Below, in pieces: positions 1-6,760 of a stretch of DNA of 31,895 nucleotides. The position numbers and the translations under genes were made by a program. Origin of the DNA: an uncultured Eubacteriales bacterium (GTDB lineage Bacteria; Bacillota; Clostridia; Oscillospirales; CAG-272); NCBI GenBank assembly GCA_934393265.1, contig CAKRQL010000012.1, positions 1 through 31,895 on the forward strand, read 5' to 3'. How positions within the stretch are numbered: position 1 is the first letter of the stretch; the number at the start of each line of letters is the position of its first letter. The notes under the pieces were generated by a model. That model worked only from the letters and a program-made list of their open reading frames with translations. It was not told the DNA's origin and searched no databases.

Positions 1-592
1 GAGACGCGCCGACCATATCGTAAACGAAGTTACAATACATATCCGGCGAATTTGGTGCTCCGGAATTGACCTTCTGGTTTATGGTATCGATAGACTGACC
101 CCACGAGGCGGTATTGCCCTCCGGGAAAGTCGCATAGTCATACTTCACGGTAGTCTTTGTGACCTTTGCGGCGGCTGCGTTACGCGCTCTGACGCTCTCG
201 TCAAGAGAGGAGGTCCAGCTTGACTTATCCTTACCCGAATAGTCGGTACCGCCCGCAAGGTATCTTGCGGCAGTGGAGGAAAGCTCGGAAAAGTTGGAGT
301 TCATGGATACCGCAAATATGAGCTCCGTCTGATCCCACGGCTTCTCCGCACCAATGACATTTCCGCACTTGTCGCAGAGACCGTCGTTGTTCTTGTCGGT
401 GTGCTTGTGGTCCGGGTCGATGATATTCCCGCCGTTGCCTATCTCCTTGCCGCAGATGTCGCAAATGCCGTCATTATTCTTGTCTACGTGCTCGTGGTCG
501 CCATTACCGTCGTCTTTACAGGAGGCAAAGAGCGCAACGCAACCGAAAACAAGAACAAGCGTCAGGATAAGACAAATGATTCTTTTTTTCAT
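1..592 (-). CDS. Lipoprotein, probable extracellular solute-binding protein (5' part only)
   Basis: The gene begins at the ATG complementary to 590-592, preceded by an AAAAGGAG ribosome binding site, and runs off the left edge after 197 codons. Residues 1-25 form a lipoprotein signal peptide: KKR, a hydrophobic stretch and a lipobox LFASC with Cys25 as the lipidation site. Two near-identical 21-residue units follow (about residues 32-52 and 61-81), each with a DHxH pair, a DKNNDG loop and a CDxCG pair. The loop resembles a calcium-binding DxNxDG loop and the His/Cys residues could bind zinc. From about residue 86 (WDQTELIFAVSMNSNFSEL) the sequence resembles clostridial family 1 solute-binding proteins, with a motif near NSPDMYCNFVYDM. 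Role inferred: surface capture of a ligand, perhaps a sugar, for an ABC transporter. The class is moderately certain; the substrate is unknown. Confidence 0.75.
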   Translation of the reverse strand, partial: MKKRIICLILTLVLVFGCVALFASCKDDGNGDHEHVDKNNDGICDICGKEIGNGGNIIDPDHKHTDKNNDGLCDKCGNVIGAEKPWDQTELIFAVSMNSNFSELSSTAARYLAGGTDYSGKDKSSWTSSLDESVRARNAAAAKVTKTTVKYDYATFPEGNTASWGQSIDTINQKVNSGAPNSPDMYCNFVYDMVGAS

Positions 593-695
593 ATTTTTCT
601 CCTTTTATAATTTTATTTGCACCGGCAGGTTATACCGGCGCGCCCCTCCCGGGGTGAGCAAGTCGGGAGCGGGCTCCCTTACTCTTACTATTAAT

Positions 696-724
696 AATAT
701 AGCACCCGTGTTTTTGAATGTCAA
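696..724 (-). promoter_or_regulatory. Sigma-A-type promoter for the lipoprotein gene
   Basis: On the minus strand, TTGACA (719-724) is followed after exactly 17 nt by TATATT (696-701). Transcription should start near 689, giving a leader of about 97 nt before the ATG at 592. The leader contains two GC-rich hairpins (around 611-627 and 663-678), which may affect stability or expression. Confidence 0.75.
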
Positions 725-842
725 GACGAATAAAGTTAACAGACGGCACTTTCTATGTTTTCAACAATTGCCCGCGCCCGTTTTTGTGCACATTGATAAC
801 GGCATCCGGCAGATAGCGTCAGCCGCCGCATGTCAATGTCCG

Positions 843-871
843 GGGCGCATTTCCGGGCGGCAAATGCGCCC
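843..871. other. Perfect 10-bp inverted repeat between divergent genes
   Basis: GGGCGCATTT (843-852) and its exact complement AAATGCGCCC (862-871) flank a 9-nt loop. There is no T-run on either side and no gene ends here, so it is not an obvious terminator. It lies upstream of both divergent promoters, at 696-724 and 919-947. Apart from these elements, I see no gene in 593-1031. Confidence 0.5.
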
Positions 872-918
872 ACATAGCCGGTACTTTTCCCGCTCCGTCA
901 TTTTTTTTGAAAAAACAC

Positions 919-947
919 TTGCTTTTTTCGCTGACATATGATAAAAT
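919..947 (+). promoter_or_regulatory. Sigma-A-type promoter for secG
   Basis: TTGCTT (919-924), a 17-nt spacer and TAAAAT (942-947). The predicted start of transcription is near 954, giving a leader of about 78 nt before secG. Confidence 0.7.
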
Positions 948-1031
948 ACCCAAAGACAGGTATACCGACCGGGCGGTTTTTCCCGGATTATCCGAACAGG
1001 AGGAGCCCCACGGGGGCCGGGTTATTTTAAT

Positions 1032-1343
1032 ATGGAATATGTATTCATTGCGCTGCTCATCGCGGCATCTATCTTCATCATTCTCGCCGTGCTCTTTCAG
1101 AGAAGCACGGAGGACGGGCTCTCCCACACGATAGCCGGAGGAGCCGACACCTACTACAGCAAGGACAAAGCAGGCAGATTTGACAAGAAGCTGCGCAAAT
1201 GGACAATGATAGTCGCGGTAGCTTTCGTCGTCGTGGTTCTCCTCGTTTACATCGTTCAGCCCGACTATAAGTACAGCTCCGTCAATGTCGACAGCTGGGA
1301 GTCGATCTCCGAGTATATAAAGGCTGCAAATTCATCGAAATAA
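1032..1343 (+). CDS. secG: Preprotein translocase subunit SecG
   Basis: SecG is the small auxiliary subunit of the SecYEG channel in the cytoplasmic membrane and helps SecA-driven protein export. The 103-residue product has two membrane segments (about residues 1-21 and 55-77). Between them is the family's polar loop: LFQRSTEDGLSHTIAGG, then a Lys/Arg-rich stretch, corresponding to the usual Q-x-GGLS-x-x-GGG pattern. Length and topology fit the family, and the C-terminal tail is hydrophilic. The start is unusual: the only good Shine-Dalgarno (AGGAGGAG, 998-1005) is 26 nt upstream of the ATG, with a small GCCCC/GGGGC hairpin between them. The usual downstream partners rnr and smpB are absent; a structured RNA and a protease gene follow instead. 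Confidence 0.9.
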   Translation: MEYVFIALLIAASIFIILAVLFQRSTEDGLSHTIAGGADTYYSKDKAGRFDKKLRKWTMIVAVAFVVVVLLVYIVQPDYKYSSVNVDSWESISEYIKAANSSK

Positions 1344-1344
1344 T

Positions 1345-1420
1345 GCGGTAATCACCCTCCCCGGGTGGAGATACCGCCGTAATACGGGACTGAGTCATGT
1401 GGCGCAGACCGATAAGTAAC
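1345..1420 (+). ncRNA. Structured RNA segment between secG and the CPBP gene
   Basis: This could be a leader or the 3' end of the secG transcript. Hairpin one: GCGGTA (1345-1350) pairs with TACCGC (1372-1377), with an inner CACCC/GGGTG stem. Next comes ACGGGACTG (1384-1392), whose last seven bases pair exactly with CAGTCCC (1437-1443), inside the following terminator. The two pairings exclude each other, as in an attenuator. I do not recognise a known riboswitch class, T-box or SRP/6S RNA consensus. Function is inferred from base pairing only. Confidence 0.4.
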
Positions 1421-1460
1421 CGGGTAGGTACTGTTGCAGTCCCTGCCCGTTTCTTTTTTT
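1421..1460 (+). terminator. Rho-independent terminator after secG
   Basis: CGGGTAGG (1421-1428) pairs with CCTGCCCG (1442-1449) with one G-U pair. An inner ACTG/CAGT stem continues the helix to a TTG loop, and TTTCTTTTTTT follows (1450-1460). It is a textbook intrinsic terminator whose 3' arm can also pair with upstream bases 1386-1392. I see nothing convincing in 1461-1595. Confidence 0.85.
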
Positions 1461-1595
1461 GAGCCGCCCGGCGCCGCCTTATGTATTTTATCCCCCCTTT
1501 TTCCCCGTTTTTTCAACCGCATTTATCTGCCGCACGGAAAACCCGGCGCAAGGCGCGCCGCCGGCGGACATGACCCTTCAAGGAGACACAACAAA

Positions 1596-2375
1596 ATGAA
1601 AGACGCCATGCGCGGATGCATACTCTGCTATCTTCTCTCAATACTTCTCCGCCTCGCGCTCCCGGACGGGTATGCGTACCTTTATTCTACCCTCCCGGCA
1701 GTTCTCGCCGCCGTATTTATCTTCTGTGCGGCAAGGGAGCGCCGTGGAAAGGAAGAGGCGCGACAGGCGGGAAACCCCCGCGATATAGCGCGGCTCACCG
1801 CGCTCGCAATGCCGACGGCGCTCGTGCTCACCGTCTCGCTCTCCATGCTCACCACTCTTATGTTCGGCGAGGGCGGCGGGAGCTACGAGGGCTCCGTATT
1901 CTGGCTGATAATCATACACGCCCTGCTCCCCGCGGTGGCGGAGGAGATACTTTTCCGGCTTCTGCCTATGTCGCTCTTCCCGGGCGGGCACAATCTCTCG
2001 CTGATACTCTTCTCCTCCTTAAGCTTTGCAGTAATGCATAACGACCCGCGAAGAATCCCCCATGCCTTTGTCGCCGGGATAATCTTCATGGCGGTCGACA
2101 TAGCGGCGCACAGCGCCATTCCCTCTTTTATTCTTCACCTTGCAAACAACCTTCTCGCGGTAATAATGATAAAGGTCGGCGCGGGTGCGGAGATGTACGT
2201 TCTCGCCGTCCTTGTCGTGCTCACTCTTATTACCCTGCCGCGGCTCCTGCACGAAGAGGAGATACTCACCCTCGTTCGCGAGAGTGACAGCGGCTGGCAG
2301 CTTCTCCGATCTCCCGAGATGATAATCTTCTGTGTCTCGGCGATAGCCGCCACGATTGCGTCGCTCTTCATCTGA
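1596..2375 (+). CDS. CPBP-family intramembrane metalloprotease (CAAX protease/Abi type)
   Basis: This is a 259-residue polytopic membrane protein of the CPBP/Abi family (PF02517), related to Rce1 prenyl-protein proteases. In bacteria such proteins have roles in peptide maturation, bacteriocin self-immunity or stress, usually unproven. The catalytic motifs are present: EEILFR (Glu116, Glu117, Arg121), a second-motif His (FAVMH, His148) and the third motif FILHLANN (His181, Asn184-185). Six or more hydrophobic segments are visible. An in-frame start exists at 1434, but it lies inside the terminator. The ATG at 1596 has AAGGAG 10 nt upstream and begins MKDAMRG, so I chose it. No substrate peptide gene is visible nearby. 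Family is confident; biological role is not. Confidence 0.85.
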   Translation: MKDAMRGCILCYLLSILLRLALPDGYAYLYSTLPAVLAAVFIFCAARERRGKEEARQAGNPRDIARLTALAMPTALVLTVSLSMLTTLMFGEGGGSYEGSVFWLIIIHALLPAVAEEILFRLLPMSLFPGGHNLSLILFSSLSFAVMHNDPRRIPHAFVAGIIFMAVDIAAHSAIPSFILHLANNLLAVIMIKVGAGAEMYVLAVLVVLTLITLPRLLHEEEILTLVRESDSGWQLLRSPEMIIFCVSAIAATIASLFI

Positions 2376-2422
2376 GCACCGGCAATGCGAAACAGAGCAA
2401 AAAATCCCGAAAACGGTGTTAT

Positions 2423-2947
2423 ATGTCAACAATTATTTACAATAATAAGTCAAACGATTGCCCGGAGTCCATAAGCTCCGCCATGCCCGTCTCCGGCGAC
2501 GATATACGCTTCATGCGTGAGGCGATAGCCGAGGCAGAGCTCGCACGGAGGGAGGACGAGGTCCCGGTCGGAGCCGTCGCCGTGCGCGACGGGGTGATAA
2601 TAGCGCGGGCGCACAACACGAGGGAGGGCACCCGGTGCGCGACGCACCACGCCGAAATACTCGCGATAGAGGCTGCCTGCCGCGCGCTCGGCGGGTGGAG
2701 GCTGCCGGGGGTGACGCTCTATGTGACAATGGAGCCCTGCGTCATGTGTGCTGGCGCGGCGGTGAACGCCCGCATCGGAAGAATAGTTTACGGGACGGCA
2801 GACAAGCGCTTCGGTGCTCTCGGCTCTGTGACCGATATTCACGCTCTCCCGCTCAATCACACATTTGAGGTCACGGGCGGCGTCCTCGGAGACGAGACGC
2901 GGGAGCTTCTGACCTCCTACTTCAGAAACAAGAGGAAATCCCAATGA
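2423..2947 (+). CDS. tadA: tRNA-specific adenosine deaminase TadA
   Basis: TadA converts adenosine 34 to inosine in the anticodon of tRNA-Arg(ACG), allowing wobble decoding in the cytoplasm. The zinc cytidine/deoxycytidylate deaminase fold is clear: HAE (His76, Glu78 as proton shuttle) and PCVMC (Cys106, Cys109), followed by the AAVNARIGRIVYG stretch typical of TadA. The core matches the usual 150-160 residues. The printed start adds about 20-30 residues of low-complexity N-terminus. ATGs at 2483 and 2513 are alternatives, and none has a good ribosome binding site. The stop overlaps the rimM start (ATGA). It heads a run of translation genes: tadA, rimM, trmD. Confidence 0.92.
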   Translation: MSTIIYNNKSNDCPESISSAMPVSGDDIRFMREAIAEAELARREDEVPVGAVAVRDGVIIARAHNTREGTRCATHHAEILAIEAACRALGGWRLPGVTLYVTMEPCVMCAGAAVNARIGRIVYGTADKRFGALGSVTDIHALPLNHTFEVTGGVLGDETRELLTSYFRNKRKSQ

Positions 2948-3450
2948 AAAATACCTATCTCGAGGGCGGGCGCGTCCTCTCTGCGCACGGTGTGCGCGGG
3001 CTCATGAAAATCGAGAGCTATTGCGACGCCCCCCGCGTCCTTGCCGGAATGAAGCGCGTCTTTATAAAGCGCGGCGACGTATATGAAGAACACACCGTGA
3101 CATCCGCCTCCCCCGCCGGGGAAATCGTTCTCATGGGAATAGACGGTGTCCCCGACCGCGAGGCGGCGCAGGGCATGAAAAATACGATACTCTACCTCCA
3201 CAGAGAGGATATACCGCTCGCCCCGGGGTCTGTTTTCATTGCCGACCTGATAGGGCTCCCGGTTACGGACGCCGTGACGGGAAGAGTATACGGCACGGTG
3301 GCTGATATAACCGACGCCGTGCGCGGCAGGCTCTACACCGTCCGCACCGAAAATGGCGATGTCCTCCTGCCCGGCGTCCCCGAATTTATAAAGGAGACCG
3401 ATGCCGAGCGCGGGGTTCTCATAACTCCCATTCCCGGCTTCTTTGACTGA
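2944..3450 (+). CDS. rimM: Ribosome maturation factor RimM
   Basis: RimM binds ribosomal protein S19 and the 16S 3' domain to assist 30S head maturation. The 168-residue product has the N-terminal beta-barrel (residues about 5-85, beginning LEGGRVLSAHGVRGLMKIE, with the family's G-x-HG-x-x-G pattern) and the C-terminal PRC barrel ending LLPGVPEFIKETD...GVLITPIPGFFD. It overlaps tadA by 4 nt, and the trmD ATG follows its stop by 1 nt, so translation is probably coupled. The rimM-trmD order is conserved widely in bacteria. Confidence 0.92.
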   Translation: MKNTYLEGGRVLSAHGVRGLMKIESYCDAPRVLAGMKRVFIKRGDVYEEHTVTSASPAGEIVLMGIDGVPDREAAQGMKNTILYLHREDIPLAPGSVFIADLIGLPVTDAVTGRVYGTVADITDAVRGRLYTVRTENGDVLLPGVPEFIKETDAERGVLITPIPGFFD

Positions 3451-3451
3451 T

Positions 3452-4252
3452 ATGCGATTTGACGTAATGACCATCTTCCCCGACCTTGTCGACGGCGTTC
3501 TCTCGGAGAGCATAATCGGCAGGGCGAGAAAGGCAGGGATTATCGAGGTTTCCTGCCACAATATCCGCGACTATTCGACGGATAAGCACAGGAACACCGA
3601 CGACACGCCGTACGGCGGCGGAGACGGAATGATAATGACCTGTCAGCCGGTGTTCGACTGCTACGAGGCGCTGCTCCGCACTCTTCCGGAGGGCTCGAAA
3701 AAAAGAGTTATATACATGTCCCCGAAAGGGCGTATTTTCACACACGGGGTAGCCCGTGAGCTCTCGGAATACGATAATCTGATATTTCTCTGCGGACACT
3801 ACGAGGGTGTCGACCAGCGGGTCATTGACAGTATATGCGACGAGGAAATATCAATCGGAGACTACGTCGTCACGGGAGGGGAGATCCCCGCCTGTATAGT
3901 CATTGACGCCGTCTCCCGCCTTGTCGACGGGGTGCTCCCCCGCCCGGAGTGTCACGAGGGCGAATCGGTGGCGTCCGGAATACTCGAATACCCTCAGTAT
4001 ACAAAGCCGCGGGAGTTCCGCGGCATGGAGGTCCCGGAGATACTCCTCTCCGGCGACCACGCGAAAATAGACCGCTGGCGGCTCGAGCAGTCGGTCAGAA
4101 TAACCCGTGAGCGGCGCCCGGAAATGCTCGCCGCCCATCCCGAGATAGAAGAGTCTCTTCTTCCGAAAAAGAAAAAGCCGAAAAGGACGCGCCGAGAGCC
4201 TGCCGGAGAGACCGCGGAAGCCCCGAACGGAGGTACCGATGAAGAAAAATAA
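3452..4252 (+). CDS. trmD: tRNA (guanine-37-N1)-methyltransferase TrmD
   Basis: TrmD methylates G37 next to the anticodon using S-adenosylmethionine, preventing +1 frameshifting; it is normally essential. The sequence starts MRFDVMTIFPD, contains the SPOUT knot (MSPKGRIF, LCGHYEGVDQR, EISIGDYVVTGGE) and the C-terminal RNA-binding helices. I chose the ATG at 3452; an upstream in-frame TTG at 3443 lies inside rimM. The last 30 or so residues are a Lys/Arg-rich tail (KKKKPKRTRREP) and then an acidic, flexible end, not part of the conserved fold. Its 3' end overlaps the next gene by 14 nt. Confidence 0.94.
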   Translation: MRFDVMTIFPDLVDGVLSESIIGRARKAGIIEVSCHNIRDYSTDKHRNTDDTPYGGGDGMIMTCQPVFDCYEALLRTLPEGSKKRVIYMSPKGRIFTHGVARELSEYDNLIFLCGHYEGVDQRVIDSICDEEISIGDYVVTGGEIPACIVIDAVSRLVDGVLPRPECHEGESVASGILEYPQYTKPREFRGMEVPEILLSGDHAKIDRWRLEQSVRITRERRPEMLAAHPEIEESLLPKKKKPKRTRREPAGETAEAPNGGTDEEK

Positions 4253-6044
4253 TGTTATAAGTATCCTTACGGGCTACGAGGGCTCCGGCGCGGGGCGCAG
4301 GTTCCGCGCGCTCGAGCTCCGCGGCGTCGCGCGCACGAGGCTCCGGAGAATTTCGACCGGGCGCGTCATGCGCACCGTATCATCGATTTTCCGCCGCTTT
4401 GCCTGCACGGCGACGCGCACATACGGCGGCTTTTTCCTGACATTCGGGCTTGCCACCCTGATACTTCATTTTGCAAAGGGCAACTTCTCCGCCGACGGAA
4501 TGAATATATCCTCACTCGTCGCCGGGACGCTCTGCGCCCTGCTCTCGATTCCCCTGCTCCTGTCCGACAAGCCGATTGCCACGGCGCTGCAGGATTTTGC
4601 GCTCACCGATTTCATTCTTCACGAATTTCTCTCGGTAAAGAGAACCCACTGCGACCCCGGAGAGCCGTTCTTTGACGCATGGCTCGCCGTGCCGCTCGGT
4701 GCCGCGCTCGCGGCGGCGGGATTTTTCCTCCCCGTCGGAGTGGTGCTCGGCGCGGTAGGCGCGCTTGCTCTTCTCTCCCTCTCGGTCGTGTCGCCGGAGC
4801 TGCCGCTCATCCTCTCCGTGATATACGCTCCGTTTGCCTTTATCGGCGGGTACGGATACGTGGCGTTTCAGATACTCATTCTTCTTACCGTGTTTTCATA
4901 TTTTCGCAAGGTCGCCGTCGGAAAGCGCTCCTGCGTTTTCGAGCAGTATGACCTTATACTTCTCATAATCGCACTTCTCGTCTCGCTAAGCGGTATTGTG
5001 AACCGCGGGGACGGCTCTCTGCGCACCGCATTCCTGACAGTCACCGTAATGCTCGCCTACGTTCCGGTAAGCAATATGATAAGCAACCGGAGAATTGCAG
5101 ACAGGATTATCTTGGCCGTCGCGGTCTCCTCCTTTGCAGTGTCCGCCGCCGCAATATGCGGATATATTCTCGATTCGCTGAATGTTACGCTCCCGGGCGT
5201 GCTGTATCGGGTATTCCCGGATATGACGCCATATCTTAAATCCATAACCTTCGCGGCATATATTGTCGTGTCGTCTCTTCTGACGCTCTCGCGCATATCC
5301 TCCCGCCGCGGAGCGGGCGAGAGGCTCCTGTTTATACTGATATTCCTGATTCAGCTCACCGCCCTTGCCCTGACCTCCCGGTACTACGTGGCGGCGGTAC
5401 TGCTCCTCTCGCTCCTTGCGTTCCCGCTCCTGCGGCTCCGCCGCCTCTGTGGAGCGGCGCTCGCCGTGCTGTCACTTGTCCCCGTCGTCGGCTTTCTGCT
5501 CCCGGACAGTGCCACAGGCAGAATACTCGATGCCCTCGGGCTCCCTACCGGGTTGATTTCCGGGCGTGTGGAGCTCATAAAAAATTCTCTCTCAATGATC
5601 TCCGGTAAGGGGATATTCTTCGGCGTCGGGATAGGCTCCGGCGCGTTCTCCGCAGAGTATGCAAATAGATTCGGCACTGAGGCGACCTCCGCCGGCAATC
5701 TCCTTGTCGGCACGGCGTGTGAAGCCGGGGCGATAGCCGCCGTGATGCTTGCACTCCTCTTCATTGCCCGCGCGGTCCACGCCACCGCATACAGAAGGTA
5801 CACGCTTATATCCTCTGTCGGGGATATATTCTCCGCCTCCTGTGCGTCGCTCCTTTCATTTTTTGCCCTCGGCATCTGGGACTTTACGTTCCGTGAGCCC
5901 ATGATGTTCTTTATGTTCATTCTGACTTTCGGGATCGGGAGCGCCGTGCTCCGCATATCTAAAAAAGAGTACGACGACCACCATATCTACTCCGTAGAGG
6001 ACATGTCGCCCGACTCGGCAACCGTCGATATAACTCTCGACTGA
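4239..6044 (+). CDS. O-antigen ligase/polymerase-like membrane protein
   Basis: This is a 601-residue protein with an Arg-rich cytoplasmic N-terminus (about 1-60) and roughly twelve hydrophobic segments. The region SGRVELIKNSLSMISGKG, then FFGVGIGSGAF, resembles the Wzy_C/O-antigen ligase domain (PF04932), with the preceding membrane segment ending in TSRYY. Such proteins join or polymerise lipid-linked glycans outside the membrane. In a Gram-positive a role in exopolysaccharide or wall glycan synthesis is inferred. The start is supported by GGAGG 5 nt upstream and lies within trmD. No polysaccharide genes adjoin it; a glycosyltransferase lies 8 kb away. The acidic C-terminal tail ends exactly in the first unit of a tandem repeat. 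Confidence 0.75.
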   Translation: MKKNNVISILTGYEGSGAGRRFRALELRGVARTRLRRISTGRVMRTVSSIFRRFACTATRTYGGFFLTFGLATLILHFAKGNFSADGMNISSLVAGTLCALLSIPLLLSDKPIATALQDFALTDFILHEFLSVKRTHCDPGEPFFDAWLAVPLGAALAAAGFFLPVGVVLGAVGALALLSLSVVSPELPLILSVIYAPFAFIGGYGYVAFQILILLTVFSYFRKVAVGKRSCVFEQYDLILLIIALLVSLSGIVNRGDGSLRTAFLTVTVMLAYVPVSNMISNRRIADRIILAVAVSSFAVSAAAICGYILDSLNVTLPGVLYRVFPDMTPYLKSITFAAYIVVSSLLTLSRISSRRGAGERLLFILIFLIQLTALALTSRYYVAAVLLLSLLAFPLLRLRRLCGAALAVLSLVPVVGFLLPDSATGRILDALGLPTGLISGRVELIKNSLSMISGKGIFFGVGIGSGAFSAEYANRFGTEATSAGNLLVGTACEAGAIAAVMLALLFIARAVHATAYRRYTLISSVGDIFSASCASLLSFFALGIWDFTFREPMMFFMFILTFGIGSAVLRISKKEYDDHHIYSVEDMSPDSATVDITLD

Positions 6045-6111
6045 TGAAAAATCCCTCGACTGATGAAAAATCCCTCGACTGATGGAAAATCCCTCGACTG
6101 ATGAAAAATCC
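6036..6111. repeat. Four tandem copies of a 19-nt unit
   Basis: The unit CTCGACTGATGAAAAATCC occurs at 6036-6054, 6055-6073, 6074-6092 (one A-to-G change) and 6093-6111. The first unit contains the last codons and TGA stop of the ligase-like gene, so the duplications lie almost wholly in the 3' untranslated region. There are no spacers, so it is not a CRISPR array. Confidence 0.95.
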
Positions 6112-6137
6112 GGCGCGGGGAGTCGCTTCCCCGCGCC
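6112..6137. terminator. GC-rich hairpin after the ligase-like gene
   Basis: GGCGCGGGGA (6112-6121) and TCCCCGCGCC (6128-6137) form a perfect 10-bp stem with a 6-nt loop. It directly follows the tandem repeats. There is no T-run, so it is a probable mRNA 3' end or inefficient terminator. Confidence 0.45.
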
Positions 6138-6239
6138 CCCGCGCGGGCGCAATAGTCCAAAATTATACATTGAAAGTATACAGGTGTTGCAGAATTATAT
6201 GCAAACTGACGAAAAAAGTGACGTCCAAATAAAAAAGTA

Positions 6240-6268
6240 TTGATTTTTTTTGTTGATTTTGATATACT
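6240..6268 (+). promoter_or_regulatory. Sigma-A-type promoter for HPr
   Basis: TTGATT (6240-6245), a 17-nt T-rich spacer and TATACT (6263-6268). The surrounding 6140-6300 is AT-rich compared with the rest of the window, as expected for a strong promoter. Confidence 0.8.
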
Positions 6269-6317
6269 TACTATACCGATTAATATAATCGCAAAAGCGA
6301 TCAAGGAGAATAATCAG

Positions 6318-6599
6318 ATGATTTCCCGTAATGTCACAATAAAGAACAGTGTGGGGCTCCATGCAAGACCCGCCACCTTCTTTATCCAGAAGGCGAACTC
6401 CTACAAGAGCACTATATGGGTCGAAAAGAACGATTGCAGAGTAAATGCGAAGAGCCTTCTCGGTGTGCTCTCGCTTGGTATAGAAAAGGGCACGGGCATC
6501 GTGCTTATAGCTGACGGATCCGATGAGCGCGAGGCTATCGCGGGTCTCGCCGACCTTATCGAAAACGGTCTCGGCACAAATCCCGCGGCAGAGGGCTGA
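6318..6599 (+). CDS. ptsH: Phosphocarrier protein HPr
   Basis: HPr passes phosphate from enzyme I to the sugar-specific enzymes IIA of the PTS, and in Firmicutes signals carbon status through Ser46 phosphorylation and CcpA. The 93-residue protein has the active-site motif GLHARPA with His15 and Arg17, and the regulatory segment NAKSLLGVLSLG with Ser46. Both phosphorylation sites are present, which argues against Crh (it lacks His15). The start is fixed by AAGGAG (6303-6308); an in-frame start at 6240 lies in the promoter. It is a single gene with its own promoter and terminator, not joined to ptsI. Confidence 0.93.
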   Translation: MISRNVTIKNSVGLHARPATFFIQKANSYKSTIWVEKNDCRVNAKSLLGVLSLGIEKGTGIVLIADGSDEREAIAGLADLIENGLGTNPAAEG

Positions 6600-6650
6600 C
6601 GGAGGTCATCCGGCGCGGCACCGCTTTCCGCGGCTGTCTGACGAAAAAAG

Positions 6651-6700
6651 AGGAGCGGTCTTTTCACGCACGAAAAGAACTACCGTTCCTCCTTTTCTTT
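6651..6700 (+). terminator. Rho-independent terminator after HPr
   Basis: AGGAGCGGT (6651-6659) pairs with ACCGTTCCT (6682-6690) with one G-U pair. An inner TCTTTTC/GAAAAGA stem (6659-6665, 6672-6678) extends it, and CCTTTTCTTTT follows. Confidence 0.85.
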
Positions 6701-6710
6701 TATGAAATAA

Positions 6711-6723
6711 TGTACCCGGTACA
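6711..6723. promoter_or_regulatory. 13-nt palindrome upstream of uvrC
   Basis: TGTACC-C-GGTACA is a perfect palindrome 38 nt before the uvrC ATG. It may be an operator. It does not match the Firmicutes LexA box consensus (CGAAC-N4-GTTCG), so SOS control is not supported. Confidence 0.35.
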
Positions 6724-6760
6724 AGGAACGCTCCGGCGACACCCGGGGAAAGGAGACGGC

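Noticed and set aside
354..941. 195-codon open frame on plus
   Set aside because: It lies antisense to the lipoprotein and across its promoter, has no family features, and the minus-strand reading has a signal peptide, lipobox and repeats.
1345..1460. tRNA, tmRNA, SRP or 6S RNA after secG
   Set aside because: No cloverleaf, tag reading frame or SRP tetraloop consensus, and the element is too short for 6S; it fits a leader/terminator better.
1434..1595. Longer N-terminus for the CPBP protease
   Set aside because: It starts within the terminator stem and reads as low-complexity sequence; the ATG at 1596 has a good ribosome binding site.
6036..6111. CRISPR array
   Set aside because: The 19-nt units are directly adjacent with no spacers, and there are no cas genes.
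6711..6723. LexA/SOS box for uvrC
   Set aside because: The palindrome lacks the GAAC/GTTC half-sites of firmicute LexA boxes.
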